Source: Flavobacteriales bacterium CG_4_9_14_3_um_filter_40_17
GTDB lineage: Bacteria; Bacteroidota; Bacteroidia; Flavobacteriales; Flavobacteriaceae
NCBI GenBank assembly: GCA_002790195.1
Contig: PFUR01000084.1
Location: 15,382-50,794, forward strand
Direction: 5' to 3'
DNA length: 35,413 nt
Shown here one piece after another: positions 1 to 7,877 of the stretch. A program made the position numbers and the translations under genes. Position 1 is the first letter of the stretch. Each line of letters begins with the position of its first letter. The notes below the pieces were generated by a model that did not search any database, was not told where the DNA came from, and saw nothing but the letters and a program-made list of their open reading frames with translations.

Positions 1-432
1 GCGATTGAAATCGAGGAATTAAACGATTCGCTTTCAGCATTTTTGTCTGATTGGACAGCACACGGGCAAGACCTGCAAGTCGGATTTTTGTTGCCCTACA
101 ACCGGTTTATCGTGCTCGGGGTCAACCAAGACATACACGCCGCTTCGGGTTGCTCTATCGATGCATCGGTGCGGTTTATCAAATCATTAGAATCATTTCA
201 TGATTTGTCTTTGTTAGACAATACCCTGATTTTGTTCAAACAAAATGAATCTATCCAAAAAATGACGTTGCCGGAATTTAAAAAAACTTTATCTGAGGGA
301 AACTTCACAGGTGAAACCATCGTTTTCAATAATTTAGTCAAAACCAAAGGCGAGTTTGTAAGCAATTGGGAAACAACCGCACAAAACAGTTGGCACAATC
401 GATTTCTAAGTCCAAAAAACCAGACTGTATGA
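1..432 (+). CDS. Conserved flavobacterial protein of unknown function (3' part)
   Basis: The frame is open from the first base, so the true start lies left of the window; about 143 codons are visible. The protein resembles a roughly 160-residue family common in Flavobacteriia that is often labelled 'ABC transporter ATPase'. I see no Walker A, signature or Walker B motif, so that label is not supported. Visible features are a conserved-looking core with HAASGCSIDASVRFI, a later FNNLVKTKGEF segment and a WHNRFL end. No signal peptide or membrane helix is present in the visible part, which suggests a cytoplasmic protein. Its stop overlaps the next gene's ATG (ATGA at 429-432), so the two are probably translationally coupled. 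Family assignment comes from memory of similar proteins and the function is unknown. Confidence 0.75.
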   Translation, partial: AIEIEELNDSLSAFLSDWTAHGQDLQVGFLLPYNRFIVLGVNQDIHAASGCSIDASVRFIKSLESFHDLSLLDNTLILFKQNESIQKMTLPEFKKTLSEGNFTGETIVFNNLVKTKGEFVSNWETTAQNSWHNRFLSPKNQTV

Positions 433-3341
433 GGAAGAAGCTGTTTTTTTTGTTGCTGGTAATTTCTTATTCTGTCTTTTCTCAACAAACCATCATTCCA
501 CTTGATGCAAATGATTTGGAGAAGCAAAACCGTTGGGTGGACAGTTTGTACAACCAGATGAGCGTTCCAGAAAAAGTGGGCCAACTCTTTATGGTTGCGG
601 CTTATTCTAACCGTGATTCGATACATGAAACTTTAATAGATTCCCTTATTCTTAAACACCACATCGGCGGGTTGATTTTCTTTCAAGGCGGTCCCGTCCG
701 TCAGGCAATTCTGACCAATCGCTATCAAGCCGAATCAAAAACGCCGCTGATGATTGGCATCGATGCGGAATTTGGGCTTAGCATGCGATTGGATTCTACT
801 TTTCGCTATCCTTGGAACATGACATTAGGAGCCATTCGCGATAAAAACCTCATTCGGCAAATGGGTGAACAATTGGGAAGGCAGTCTAAGCGAATGGGTA
901 TTCATATCAATTTTGCACCGGTTTTAGATATCAACACGAACCCCGCAAACCCAATTATTGGAAACCGATCGTACGGCGAAAACAAAGAAAACGTTTACCA
1001 AAGTGCCTCGGCATTCATTGGCGGTATGCATAGTGAAGGTGTTTTGTCAAGTGGAAAACATTTTCCGGGTCATGGAGACACCGATACCGATTCACACAAA
1101 ACCTTGCCGATTATCAACCATAATTTGGTGCGGTTGGATTCGGTCGAATTTTACCCCTACAAAAAACTTTTTTCAGAAGGACTGTCAAGTGTGATGGTTG
1201 CTCATTTGGAAGTTCCTGATTTAGAACCTCGCCAGGGTTATCCCTCCTCTATTTCTTATAACATCATTACCAGTCTGTTGAAAGAAAAAATGGGTTTTAA
1301 AGGCTTGATTTTTACCGATGCACTCAACATGAAAGGCGCATCCACTTTCAGCAGCCCGGGTGATATCGACTTTGCTGCTTTTATGGCCGGAAATGATGTG
1401 TTGCTTTTTTCTGAAGATGTGCCGACGGCAGCGGGTAAACTGCTTGCAGCCTACGAAAACGGAAGTTATACGGAAGAACGATTGGCCTATTCGGTCAAAA
1501 AAATACTGAAGGCAAAATACAAAGCAGGGCTTCATCATTTGCAAAAAATAGACACCGTTAATTTGATTGCAGATTTAAACAAAAACGAAAATAAGGTACT
1601 CAATCAGAAACTATATGAAAATGCTGTCACTTTGTTGAGAAACAAGAAAGAAATTTTACCGATTAATGACTTACAAGAAACCAAAATCGCCTATTTAAAA
1701 GTGGGTGATAACAGCAACGAAGTTTTTGTGAATACGCTCAAGAAATACACCGATATTGATGTTTTAAGCATCGATTCTTTGTCTGAGGATTTGGATACTT
1801 TGAAATCATATAATCTTGTTATCATCGGTTATCACAAATCCAATGCAACAGCCTATCTGAAAAACGATTTCACCGATTCTGAATTGACTTTTATAGAGAA
1901 AGTTGCCCAAGACAAAAAAGTGATTTTGGTGGTCTTTGCCCGACCCTACGTGCTGAAGAATCTAAAGCAGACTAAAAACATTGAGGGACTCGTGATGGCA
2001 TATCAAAACAGCGAAATGTCTCAATTTGTAACTGCCCAAGCAATCTTTGGTGCCATTGGATTTAAGGGAAGTTTACCGGTAAGTGTAACGGAAGAATTCA
2101 AGGAAGGGTTTGGCATATACACAAAACCTTTGTCCCGTTTGGCGTATGCCTTACCAGAAAGTGTGGGCTTAAACGCAGCCATTTTGAATAAAATTGATGC
2201 CCTCGCGCAATATGCCATCGACCAACAAATCACACCCGGTATGCAAGTTTTGGTCGCCCGGAAAGGAAAAGTGGTTTACAGCAAAAACTTTGGTTACTAC
2301 ACCTACGAAAAAACTGAGCCGGTGACTGATTCTACCCTTTATGATTTGGCTTCGTTGACCAAAATTCTCGCCACCCTGCCGATGGTGATGAAGCTCTACG
2401 AAAACAAAGACATCAATTTTGACACAAAATTGGGCGAGTTACTTCCCGGACTTCGACATTCAAACAAGCAAAACCTCACCTTGCTTGAAATCCTCTCACA
2501 CTACGGACGGCTCAAACCTTGGATTCCGTTCTATTTAGCCACCCTCAATCCGGATAATACCCCGTCTGATAAATATTACCGAAAAATACCGGAAGGAAAA
2601 TTCAACATAAAGGTTGCCAATGACTTATATCTGCGTGAAGACTACCAAGACACCCTGTATCAGTTAATTGCCGATTCACCTTTGCAACCCAAATTGGAGT
2701 ACAAATACAGCGATCTTCCTTTTTTGATTATGAAAAAATACATTGAAAAAGAGTATGGAAAGCACTTGGAAGACTTAGATCAAAAGTACTTTTACGAAGG
2801 ATTGGGAGCCAATTACACGACTTTCAGGCCTTTGGAAAAATTTCCGCTAACACAGATTACACCAACAGAAGAAGATGATTATTACAGGCATCAAACCATC
2901 CGCGGTTATGTGCACGATATGGGAGCAGCCATGCTCAACGGAGTAGGAGGGCACGCGGGCCTGTTCAGCAACGCCAACGATGTAGCCAAAATCATGCAGA
3001 TGTATTTGCAAAATGGTTATTATGGTGGGCGACAATTTTTAGAAACATCTACAATGGGAGCGTTTAATTCTTGCCATTATTGCAACAAAAACAACCGCCG
3101 GGGAATTGGGTTTGACAAACCGCAATTGGGTGGAGCAGGGCCTACCTGTGGTTGTGTGTCTATGAAGAGCTTTGGGCATTCCGGATTTACTGGCACCTTT
3201 GCCTGGGTTGATCCCGAGACAGAAATTGTTTATGTGTTTATGTCTAACCGGACTTACCCGAATTCGGCTATCAACAAACTCAGCAAAGAAAGCATCCGCG
3301 AGAGAATCCAGCAGATTATCTATGATGCGATTTTTGAGTAG
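429..3341 (+). CDS. Exported GH3 (NagZ-like) glycosidase fused to a beta-lactamase-type serine hydrolase
   Basis: I place the start at ATG 429, which overlaps the upstream stop by 4 bp and begins a clear signal peptide (MRKKLFFLLLVISYSVFS); the in-frame extension upstream is not signal-like. The product is 970 residues. The N-terminal half is a glycoside hydrolase family 3 domain of the beta-N-acetylhexosaminidase type: KHFPGHGDT at about 210-218 is the NagZ His/Asp loop, and D297 in FTDALNMKG is the expected nucleophile. A GH3 C-terminal-type domain follows to about 590. From about 605 comes a class C beta-lactamase/PBP-like domain with S642-x-x-K645, Y760-S-D762 in place of YxN, and HSG at 917-919. 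The same two-domain architecture recurs in Bacteroidota. A periplasmic or outer-membrane role in cell-wall sugar and peptide turnover is likely, but the substrate is inferred. Confidence 0.9.
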   Translation: MRKKLFFLLLVISYSVFSQQTIIPLDANDLEKQNRWVDSLYNQMSVPEKVGQLFMVAAYSNRDSIHETLIDSLILKHHIGGLIFFQGGPVRQAILTNRYQAESKTPLMIGIDAEFGLSMRLDSTFRYPWNMTLGAIRDKNLIRQMGEQLGRQSKRMGIHINFAPVLDINTNPANPIIGNRSYGENKENVYQSASAFIGGMHSEGVLSSGKHFPGHGDTDTDSHKTLPIINHNLVRLDSVEFYPYKKLFSEGLSSVMVAHLEVPDLEPRQGYPSSISYNIITSLLKEKMGFKGLIFTDALNMKGASTFSSPGDIDFAAFMAGNDVLLFSEDVPTAAGKLLAAYENGSYTEERLAYSVKKILKAKYKAGLHHLQKIDTVNLIADLNKNENKVLNQKLYENAVTLLRNKKEILPINDLQETKIAYLKVGDNSNEVFVNTLKKYTDIDVLSIDSLSEDLDTLKSYNLVIIGYHKSNATAYLKNDFTDSELTFIEKVAQDKKVILVVFARPYVLKNLKQTKNIEGLVMAYQNSEMSQFVTAQAIFGAIGFKGSLPVSVTEEFKEGFGIYTKPLSRLAYALPESVGLNAAILNKIDALAQYAIDQQITPGMQVLVARKGKVVYSKNFGYYTYEKTEPVTDSTLYDLASLTKILATLPMVMKLYENKDINFDTKLGELLPGLRHSNKQNLTLLEILSHYGRLKPWIPFYLATLNPDNTPSDKYYRKIPEGKFNIKVANDLYLREDYQDTLYQLIADSPLQPKLEYKYSDLPFLIMKKYIEKEYGKHLEDLDQKYFYEGLGANYTTFRPLEKFPLTQITPTEEDDYYRHQTIRGYVHDMGAAMLNGVGGHAGLFSNANDVAKIMQMYLQNGYYGGRQFLETSTMGAFNSCHYCNKNNRRGIGFDKPQLGGAGPTCGCVSMKSFGHSGFTGTFAWVDPETEIVYVFMSNRTYPNSAINKLSKESIRERIQQIIYDAIFE

Positions 3342-3398
3342 GTATTTGATGTTTTGATTTTGAGTTTTTGATGCCCGATAAAAATTAAATTAAATGTT

Positions 3399-3572
3399 TT
3401 AATCCTTGCAATCACTATGCTTATATAATATATTGGCTCCCTCTTTTGGTGACACTTTTCTTCCAATATAACGTCCAGATGGAACTCCGTTAGAATCGAA
3501 ATGTTGGTAGAAAAGTTGTTGATTGCACTTTTTTTTGAATAAATTTACGAAATAAAATATACTGTATTCATC
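3399..3572 (-). pseudogene. Possible decayed coding fragment (C-terminal remnant)
   Basis: On the minus strand a 57-codon open frame runs from a TGA at 3573-3575 to a TAA at 3399-3401. It reads like real protein, ending in DSNGVPSGRYIGRKVSPKEG and then a Tyr/His/Cys-containing tail. It has no ATG, GTG or TTG start and all three upstream frames are closed, so if it was ever a gene it has lost its 5' end. A run of eight A/T bases at about 3529-3536 is a plausible frameshift site. I do not recognise the family. Chance cannot be excluded; the argument rests only on composition. Confidence 0.25.
3519..3547 (+). promoter_or_regulatory. Candidate Bacteroidota promoter before the PLP enzyme
   Basis: TTG at 3519-3521 is followed after 18 bp by TAAATTTA (3540-3547), one mismatch from the TAnnTTTG -7 consensus. 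It lies about 75 bp before the ATG at 3621. An inverted repeat with 8-bp arms (3429-3436 and 3463-3470) lies upstream. Weak evidence. Confidence 0.3.
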
Positions 3573-3620
3573 TCAATATTCTATTCCTGTCGGCAGTGGT
3601 ATCCATGTAATCATAAAGCT

Positions 3621-4790
3621 ATGAAAAAAACCCGAATCAACACCATTTGCACCCATGTTGGGGAAATCAAAGACGAACAATTCAAAGGAGCCGTTTCTCC
3701 CATCTATTTGTCCACTTCCTATGCCTTTGACAACGTGGATGTGAAACGCTATCCGCGCTATTTCAACACGCCCAACCAACAAGGCCTTTCAGCAAAAATT
3801 GCTGCCCTCGAACACGCCGAAGCCGGTTTGATTTTCGGATCCGGCATGGCGGCCATCAGCCATACACTCTTTGCATTTTTGCACCATGGCGACCACATCA
3901 TCCTGCAAAAATCTCTTTACGGTGGCACGATGAACCTTATTTTGGAAGAGTTTCACAAGTTTGGGATTCAATATACCTTCACCGAAGATTTGCGTCCGGA
4001 TTCTTTTGAAAAAGCCATTCGCCCAAATACCAAAGTGCTTTATATCGAAACACCTTCCAATCCGTTGCTTACCATCACAGACATGGAAGCAGTTGCCAAA
4101 ATTACAAAAAAACACGGGCTTATTTCGATGATCGACAACACCTTTGCATCGCCAGTCAATCAAAACCCGATAGATTTCGACATCGATATCGTCATCCACA
4201 GCGCGACCAAATACATGGGCGGGCACAGCGACATTTTGGCGGGAGCCGTTGCAGCATCGCAGGCACACATCAATCAAATTTTTCATTTGGCAAAAAACTT
4301 TGGCGGCAGTCTGAGCGATTTTACGGTTTGGATGCTCGAACGCAGCATCAAAACCATGGGTTTGCGTGTGAAAGCGCAAAACAAAAATGCGCTGAAAATG
4401 GCAAAGTATCTCAACAAAAACCCGCATGTCAAATGGGTCTATTACCCTGGGCTCAAGTCGCATCCGGATCACGAATTGGCCAAAAAACAAATGCACGGTT
4501 TTGGCGGAATGTTGTCCTTCGAACTCGATGAAAACATCGATTCGCTGGCATTTCAGCACCAATTGAAACTCATCAAATCGTCGATGAGCCTGGCAGGTGT
4601 CGAGAGTACGGTGCTGTCACCAACGCTCACTTCACATTCGCTGTTATCGCCAGAAGAACGTAAAAATCAAGGCATCAACGACGGTCTTATCCGTTTTTCG
4701 ATAGGTATCGAAGAAATCGAAGATTTGATTGCGGACATCCAACAAGCTTTAGCGATATGTTTAGAGAAAGCAAGTGTTAAGTTCGATTAA
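3621..4790 (+). CDS. Trans-sulfuration family PLP enzyme (cystathionine gamma-synthase / methionine gamma-lyase-like)
   Basis: This is a 389-residue protein of the Cys/Met metabolism PLP-dependent family, at its normal length of 380-400. The PLP lysine is K197 in SATKYMGGHSD. Other family marks are FGSGMAAIS in the cofactor-binding region, LYGGT, YIETPSNP, the IDNTFASP aspartate that contacts the pyridine nitrogen, and a C-terminal SLAGVESTVLSP followed by IRFSIGIEEIEDL. Members use homoserine esters, cystathionine or methionine, and the exact reaction cannot be told from motifs alone. No signal peptide is present, so it is cytoplasmic. It stands alone, with 279 bp upstream and 112 bp downstream, and no other methionine genes are in the window. 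The ATG at 3621 is the only sensible start. Confidence 0.85.
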   Translation: MKKTRINTICTHVGEIKDEQFKGAVSPIYLSTSYAFDNVDVKRYPRYFNTPNQQGLSAKIAALEHAEAGLIFGSGMAAISHTLFAFLHHGDHIILQKSLYGGTMNLILEEFHKFGIQYTFTEDLRPDSFEKAIRPNTKVLYIETPSNPLLTITDMEAVAKITKKHGLISMIDNTFASPVNQNPIDFDIDIVIHSATKYMGGHSDILAGAVAASQAHINQIFHLAKNFGGSLSDFTVWMLERSIKTMGLRVKAQNKNALKMAKYLNKNPHVKWVYYPGLKSHPDHELAKKQMHGFGGMLSFELDENIDSLAFQHQLKLIKSSMSLAGVESTVLSPTLTSHSLLSPEERKNQGINDGLIRFSIGIEEIEDLIADIQQALAICLEKASVKFD

Positions 4791-4902
4791 ATCAGCACCT
4801 TTTAAATTTTCAAATCAGCGAATCCGGCTTCACAAATGGTGGCTGAACCCACCAAGTTTCTAGCTTGCACAATTCACAATTCAAATTTCGTAATACCCGC
4901 CA

Positions 4903-6933
4903 ATGCCACCAACCTTACTAACTGTTCTTTTAGCTCTTGTCGCAGCAGGTTTGTTGGCGTGGTTTCAGTATTTTTACCAAGCAAAAAACAAGTCGAAGCG
5001 GGCTTTTATTTTAGCCGTTTTGCGGGGAATCAGTTGGTTTTGCTTGATACTGTTGCTCATCAACCCGAAAATCAACAAAACAAAAAGCGAAACCATCCGG
5101 CCTAAATTGGCATTGCTTTTAGACAACAGTGCTTCCATCCGAAACAACGGCTATGCGGATACATTAAAAAGGCTTGCTTCCCTGTTGGAAAACAATCCGG
5201 AATTGCGTAAAAAATTTGATGTAGAATCCTATCTTTTCGGAGCAGGCATCCGGCCGGGCGACAGCCTGACTTTTGGAGATAGAAAGACCAACCCTGACGC
5301 GGCTTTGCAGCTGCTCGGAAAGCTGAATAAAAACACGAATTCACCGTTGGTGTTGTTAACCGATGGCCGTCAAACCCACGGATTGGATTATGAAAACCGA
5401 GCAGGAAACATTACCAATCCAATTTATACGATAGTGTTGGGCGATACCGCCGTTTGGCCTGATTTGAAAATTCAGCAAGTCAACCTCAACCGTTACGCTT
5501 ATTTGGACAATCAATTTCCTGTAGAAGTATTGAGTGTTTATGAAGGAAAAACCACGCAAAATTCACGGCTTGAAGTCCGCCGGGACGGAAAAGTTTTATT
5601 TGCCCAAAACCTGAATTTTAGTGCTGAAAACAATTCGATATTCAGTAAATTCTACCTGAAAGCATCGTCGGTAGGAAATTTGGTTTTGGAAATTGCGCTG
5701 CTACCAATTGAAGGAGAGAAAAACATGGTCAACAATCAGAAAAAAGTGGCATTGGAAGTTATCAACCAGCAATCGAAAATCTTGTTGTTGGCTGATTTTA
5801 TTCATCCGGATTTGGGTGCGTTCAAGAAATCGATTGAGCGAAGTAAATTCAGAAAAGTAGAAATCAAAAATCCGGTAACAGAAAAGATAGATTTGAACGA
5901 TTTTCAAATGGTAATTTTGTATCAACCCAATCGGTCGTTTGATGAAACCCGCAAACAAATCAGGGAATTTAATAAAAACACCTTGGTGGTGATCGGATCC
6001 AAAACGGATATTGCGTATTGGAATACGGCCGAGCCAAGCTATCGTTTGCAGGAGGCAAATTTTTCTGAAGATATACAGGGAAGTTATCAGGCTAGTTTCA
6101 AAACATTTTATGTTAAAGACATTGGTTTTGACAATTTTCCACCTCTGAAAGGGATGATGACGGAAATTGAAAGCAAGGTAAATTTTGATGTTTTGCTATC
6201 GCAAAAAATTCGTGGTAGAAAAAACAAAAACCCGCTTTTTGCAACTTTCGAATTGGCCGAAAGCAAGCATGCCGTACTTTTTGCAGAAAACATTTGGCGC
6301 TGGCGGGCGCACGATTTTTTAAATCAAAAAAACTTCGAAGGTTTTGATGGATTTATAGGCAATTTGGTACAATATCTTTCTTCCAATCAAAAGAGGGAAC
6401 GGCTTCAGTTGGATTATGAAACGATTTACGAAAGCAATGACAACCTTTGGATTCGTGCCGGATATTTCGATGAAATTTTTAACTTTGACAATCGGGCAGC
6501 ATTAAAAATTACTTTGCAAAACCAACAGTCAAATGAGCAGTTCGTTTTTCCGTTTTTGTTGCAAAAAGATTATTACGAAGCCAACTTGAATGGAATCCCG
6601 CCGGGTGAATACAAATTCACGGTACTTGTCGAAGGAGCGAATTTGAAAAAGGAAGGGGTTTTTACCGTGTTGGATTTTGACATGGAAAAACAATTTTCAG
6701 GAGCTGATTACAACAAGTTGAAAAATGTTTCAAACCAAACCGGCGGGGAAATATTTTTGCCGGATGAAGTTCAAAAATTGATACATTCGCTGAAAGAAGA
6801 CAGCCGTTTCAAACCCGTATTAAAAGAATACAGGTCAGACGCACCAATAATCGATTGGATTTGGTTGTTGATTTTGATATCGATTAGCCTTAGTACAGAA
6901 TGGTTTTTGAGAAAGTACAGCGGATTGATTTAA
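4903..6933 (+). CDS. Membrane-anchored VWA-like domain protein
   Basis: A 676-residue protein with two N-terminal hydrophobic segments (about 4-26 and 37-54), a large soluble middle part, and one C-terminal membrane helix (about 651-667) ending RKYSGLI. After the second helix, LALLLDNSASI places D74-x-S76-x-S78, a MIDAS-type metal site of von Willebrand A domains; LVLLTDGRQTHG supplies the later aspartate. Domains of this layout are widespread as 'VWA domain-containing' or BatA-like membrane proteins in Bacteroidota, but no MoxR ATPase or other Bat partner is nearby. The remainder looks beta-rich, possibly Ig-like, and then ends in a D/E-rich region before the last helix. The next small membrane protein starts 11 bp later and is probably co-transcribed. 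The function is unknown; a scaffold or adhesion role in the envelope is only inference. Confidence 0.7.
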   Translation: MPPTLLTVLLALVAAGLLAWFQYFYQAKNKSKRAFILAVLRGISWFCLILLLINPKINKTKSETIRPKLALLLDNSASIRNNGYADTLKRLASLLENNPELRKKFDVESYLFGAGIRPGDSLTFGDRKTNPDAALQLLGKLNKNTNSPLVLLTDGRQTHGLDYENRAGNITNPIYTIVLGDTAVWPDLKIQQVNLNRYAYLDNQFPVEVLSVYEGKTTQNSRLEVRRDGKVLFAQNLNFSAENNSIFSKFYLKASSVGNLVLEIALLPIEGEKNMVNNQKKVALEVINQQSKILLLADFIHPDLGAFKKSIERSKFRKVEIKNPVTEKIDLNDFQMVILYQPNRSFDETRKQIREFNKNTLVVIGSKTDIAYWNTAEPSYRLQEANFSEDIQGSYQASFKTFYVKDIGFDNFPPLKGMMTEIESKVNFDVLLSQKIRGRKNKNPLFATFELAESKHAVLFAENIWRWRAHDFLNQKNFEGFDGFIGNLVQYLSSNQKRERLQLDYETIYESNDNLWIRAGYFDEIFNFDNRAALKITLQNQQSNEQFVFPFLLQKDYYEANLNGIPPGEYKFTVLVEGANLKKEGVFTVLDFDMEKQFSGADYNKLKNVSNQTGGEIFLPDEVQKLIHSLKEDSRFKPVLKEYRSDAPIIDWIWLLILISISLSTEWFLRKYSGLI

Positions 6934-6944
6934 TTAGATAAAAA

Positions 6945-7133
6945 ATGTTTACAACCGGAAGAATCGTTTTTGTGCTTTTTTTTGTCGTATGTTTTGTGGC
7001 GGCACTCGTTTACAGTTATAGTAAGGACGCGGCTTTGCACCAAAAATTTTACAAAGGAAGTTATCGGGTTTTGATAGGTTTTTTGATTTTTATTGCCATA
7101 TTATTTGCGATAAAATACCTAACACGGCATTAA
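6945..7133 (+). CDS. Small two-helix membrane protein
   Basis: A 62-residue protein with two hydrophobic stretches (about 5-24 and 41-58) separated by a short charged loop, SKDAALHQKFYKGS. It begins 11 bp after the VWA-like protein and has a normal ATG, so it is probably the second gene of that operon. Similar short membrane proteins of unknown function occur in Flavobacteriia. No catalytic residues are apparent. A role as partner or assembly factor for the upstream protein is inference from position only. A hairpin at 7135-7152 follows its stop at once. Confidence 0.65.
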   Translation: MFTTGRIVFVLFFVVCFVAALVYSYSKDAALHQKFYKGSYRVLIGFLIFIAILFAIKYLTRH

Positions 7134-7134
7134 T

Positions 7135-7152
7135 ATACCCACGATTGGGTAT
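7135..7152 (+). terminator. Hairpin directly after the VWA operon
   Basis: ATACCCA (7135-7141) pairs perfectly with TGGGTAT (7146-7152) across a CGAT loop, 1 nt after the stop codon. No T-run follows, so it is either a weak or factor-dependent terminator, an mRNA 3'-end stabiliser, or part of the structured region that follows. Confidence 0.4.
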
Positions 7153-7168
7153 TGACGAGTTTGATGGT

Positions 7169-7256
7169 TTGTTGCAACTTTGTTTCATCGAAAAACGAAT
7201 GTGTAAGTAGTATCGCTACCGCAAGGTTTTACACACTTATTTTCTAAATGCAACAA
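7169..7256. other. Nested inverted repeats; possible structured RNA
   Basis: An 88-nt segment is closed by 8-bp arms TTGTTGCA (7169-7176) and TGCAACAA (7249-7256). Inside lies a second pair, TGTGTAA (7200-7206) with TTACACA (7229-7235), which itself encloses GTAG/CTAC (7207-7210 and 7216-7219) around a 5-nt loop. A weaker hairpin (CATCG / CGAATG, 7186-7201) competes with the base of the second stem. It is not a tRNA: there is no T-loop, no CCA and no anticodon arm. It could be a small RNA, a leader element for the downstream genes, or a protein-binding palindrome. Confidence 0.35.
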
Positions 7257-7275
7257 TCTCGTAATTCAATCCAAA

Positions 7276-7392
7276 ATGAAAAAGTTACTTTCCTTCTTGT
7301 CCAAATTTTTTAAAGAATTAAATTCGAAAACGAAAGAGAAGTTAGACAAAGAATATGAAAAGCTGAAGAATGAAGTCTATACGTTTATGTAG
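7276..7392 (+). CDS. Possible 38-residue charged helical peptide
   Basis: An ATG at 7276 opens a 38-codon frame that starts MKKLLSFLSKFFKEL and ends NEVYTFM before TAG. It is lysine- and glutamate-rich and would form one amphipathic helix with a hydrophobic N-terminus. It sits just after the inverted-repeat region and 56 bp before the next gene's ATG. The Lys/Glu codons could be chance in AT-rich DNA. There is no recognised family and no clear ribosome binding site; it may equally be the start of a truncated gene. Confidence 0.3.
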   Translation: MKKLLSFLSKFFKELNSKTKEKLDKEYEKLKNEVYTFM

Positions 7393-7448
7393 TTCGCATA
7401 TCAGGTTATTAATGTCCGAGCTTGTTAATCAAATATAAACGATGGATC

Positions 7449-7877
7449 ATGAAAACTATTAAAGTTAAAACGGAGGAGGAAAAAATTTACCTGATCTTGA
7501 ATTTGGAAGACCCGAAATTGAAAGGGCAGTGGCAGATGATTCATATTGAAAACACGGAGCAGACGACTTTTGGGATTGTCACCATGTTTGATTGCAAGGT
7601 CTTGAAGGGAAAATATAAAATCGATAAAATCCGGTTTAAAGTCTTGAATTATTGCGGGGGAAACTTTGGTATAGGTAATTTAGTTTCCGATGAATTGTTA
7701 AGCAAATACACGTTGATACCTTATCCGCTGGACGTAACTCATCCGGTAGAGAAAGAATTTCCGGTTGATATCGTTCTGTCGCAGAGAGAAAAATTCAACC
7801 TTAATGTAGAAAGAAGTGCCACAACAGACGAAAGAACTACAATAGGTATTCGATTTTGCCAGATTGAAGTAGCTTGA
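7449..7877 (+). CDS. Hypothetical protein preceding the two-component pair
   Basis: From ATG 7449 this encodes 142 residues (MKTIKVKTEEEKIYLILNLE...). A TTG nine codons upstream is possible but less natural. There is no signal peptide or membrane helix. It looks like a mixed alpha/beta cytoplasmic protein, with LVSDELLSKYTLIPYPLDVTHPVEK in the middle and a C-terminal ATTDERTTIGIRFCQIEVA; the two cysteines (in NYCGGNFGIG and RFCQIE) are not arranged as a metal site. I do not recognise the family. Its TGA overlaps the kinase ATG (TGATG at 7875-7879), which strongly suggests one operon with the kinase and regulator. It may be an output or accessory of that pathway, but that is inferred from position only. 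Confidence 0.7.
   Translation: MKTIKVKTEEEKIYLILNLEDPKLKGQWQMIHIENTEQTTFGIVTMFDCKVLKGKYKIDKIRFKVLNYCGGNFGIGNLVSDELLSKYTLIPYPLDVTHPVEKEFPVDIVLSQREKFNLNVERSATTDERTTIGIRFCQIEVA

Noticed and set aside
366-428. N-terminal extension of the GH3 fusion
   Set aside because: The extension before ATG 429 is hydrophilic and masks a clear signal peptide; it also overlaps the preceding gene.
198-626. Minus-strand 142-codon frame across the first two genes
   Set aside because: Lies antisense to two clearly coding frames and has no recognisable domain.
3789-4562. Long minus-strand frame (257 codons) inside the PLP enzyme gene
   Set aside because: Shadow of a strongly conserved enzyme; its His/Cys/Phe-rich composition is typical of antisense frames.
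4836-5105. Plus-strand 89-codon frame overlapping the VWA-like gene start
   Set aside because: Out of frame with a well-supported membrane protein and without family features.
7169-7256. Structured 88-nt segment as a tRNA
   Set aside because: Length is right, but there is no anticodon arm, T-loop or CCA end.
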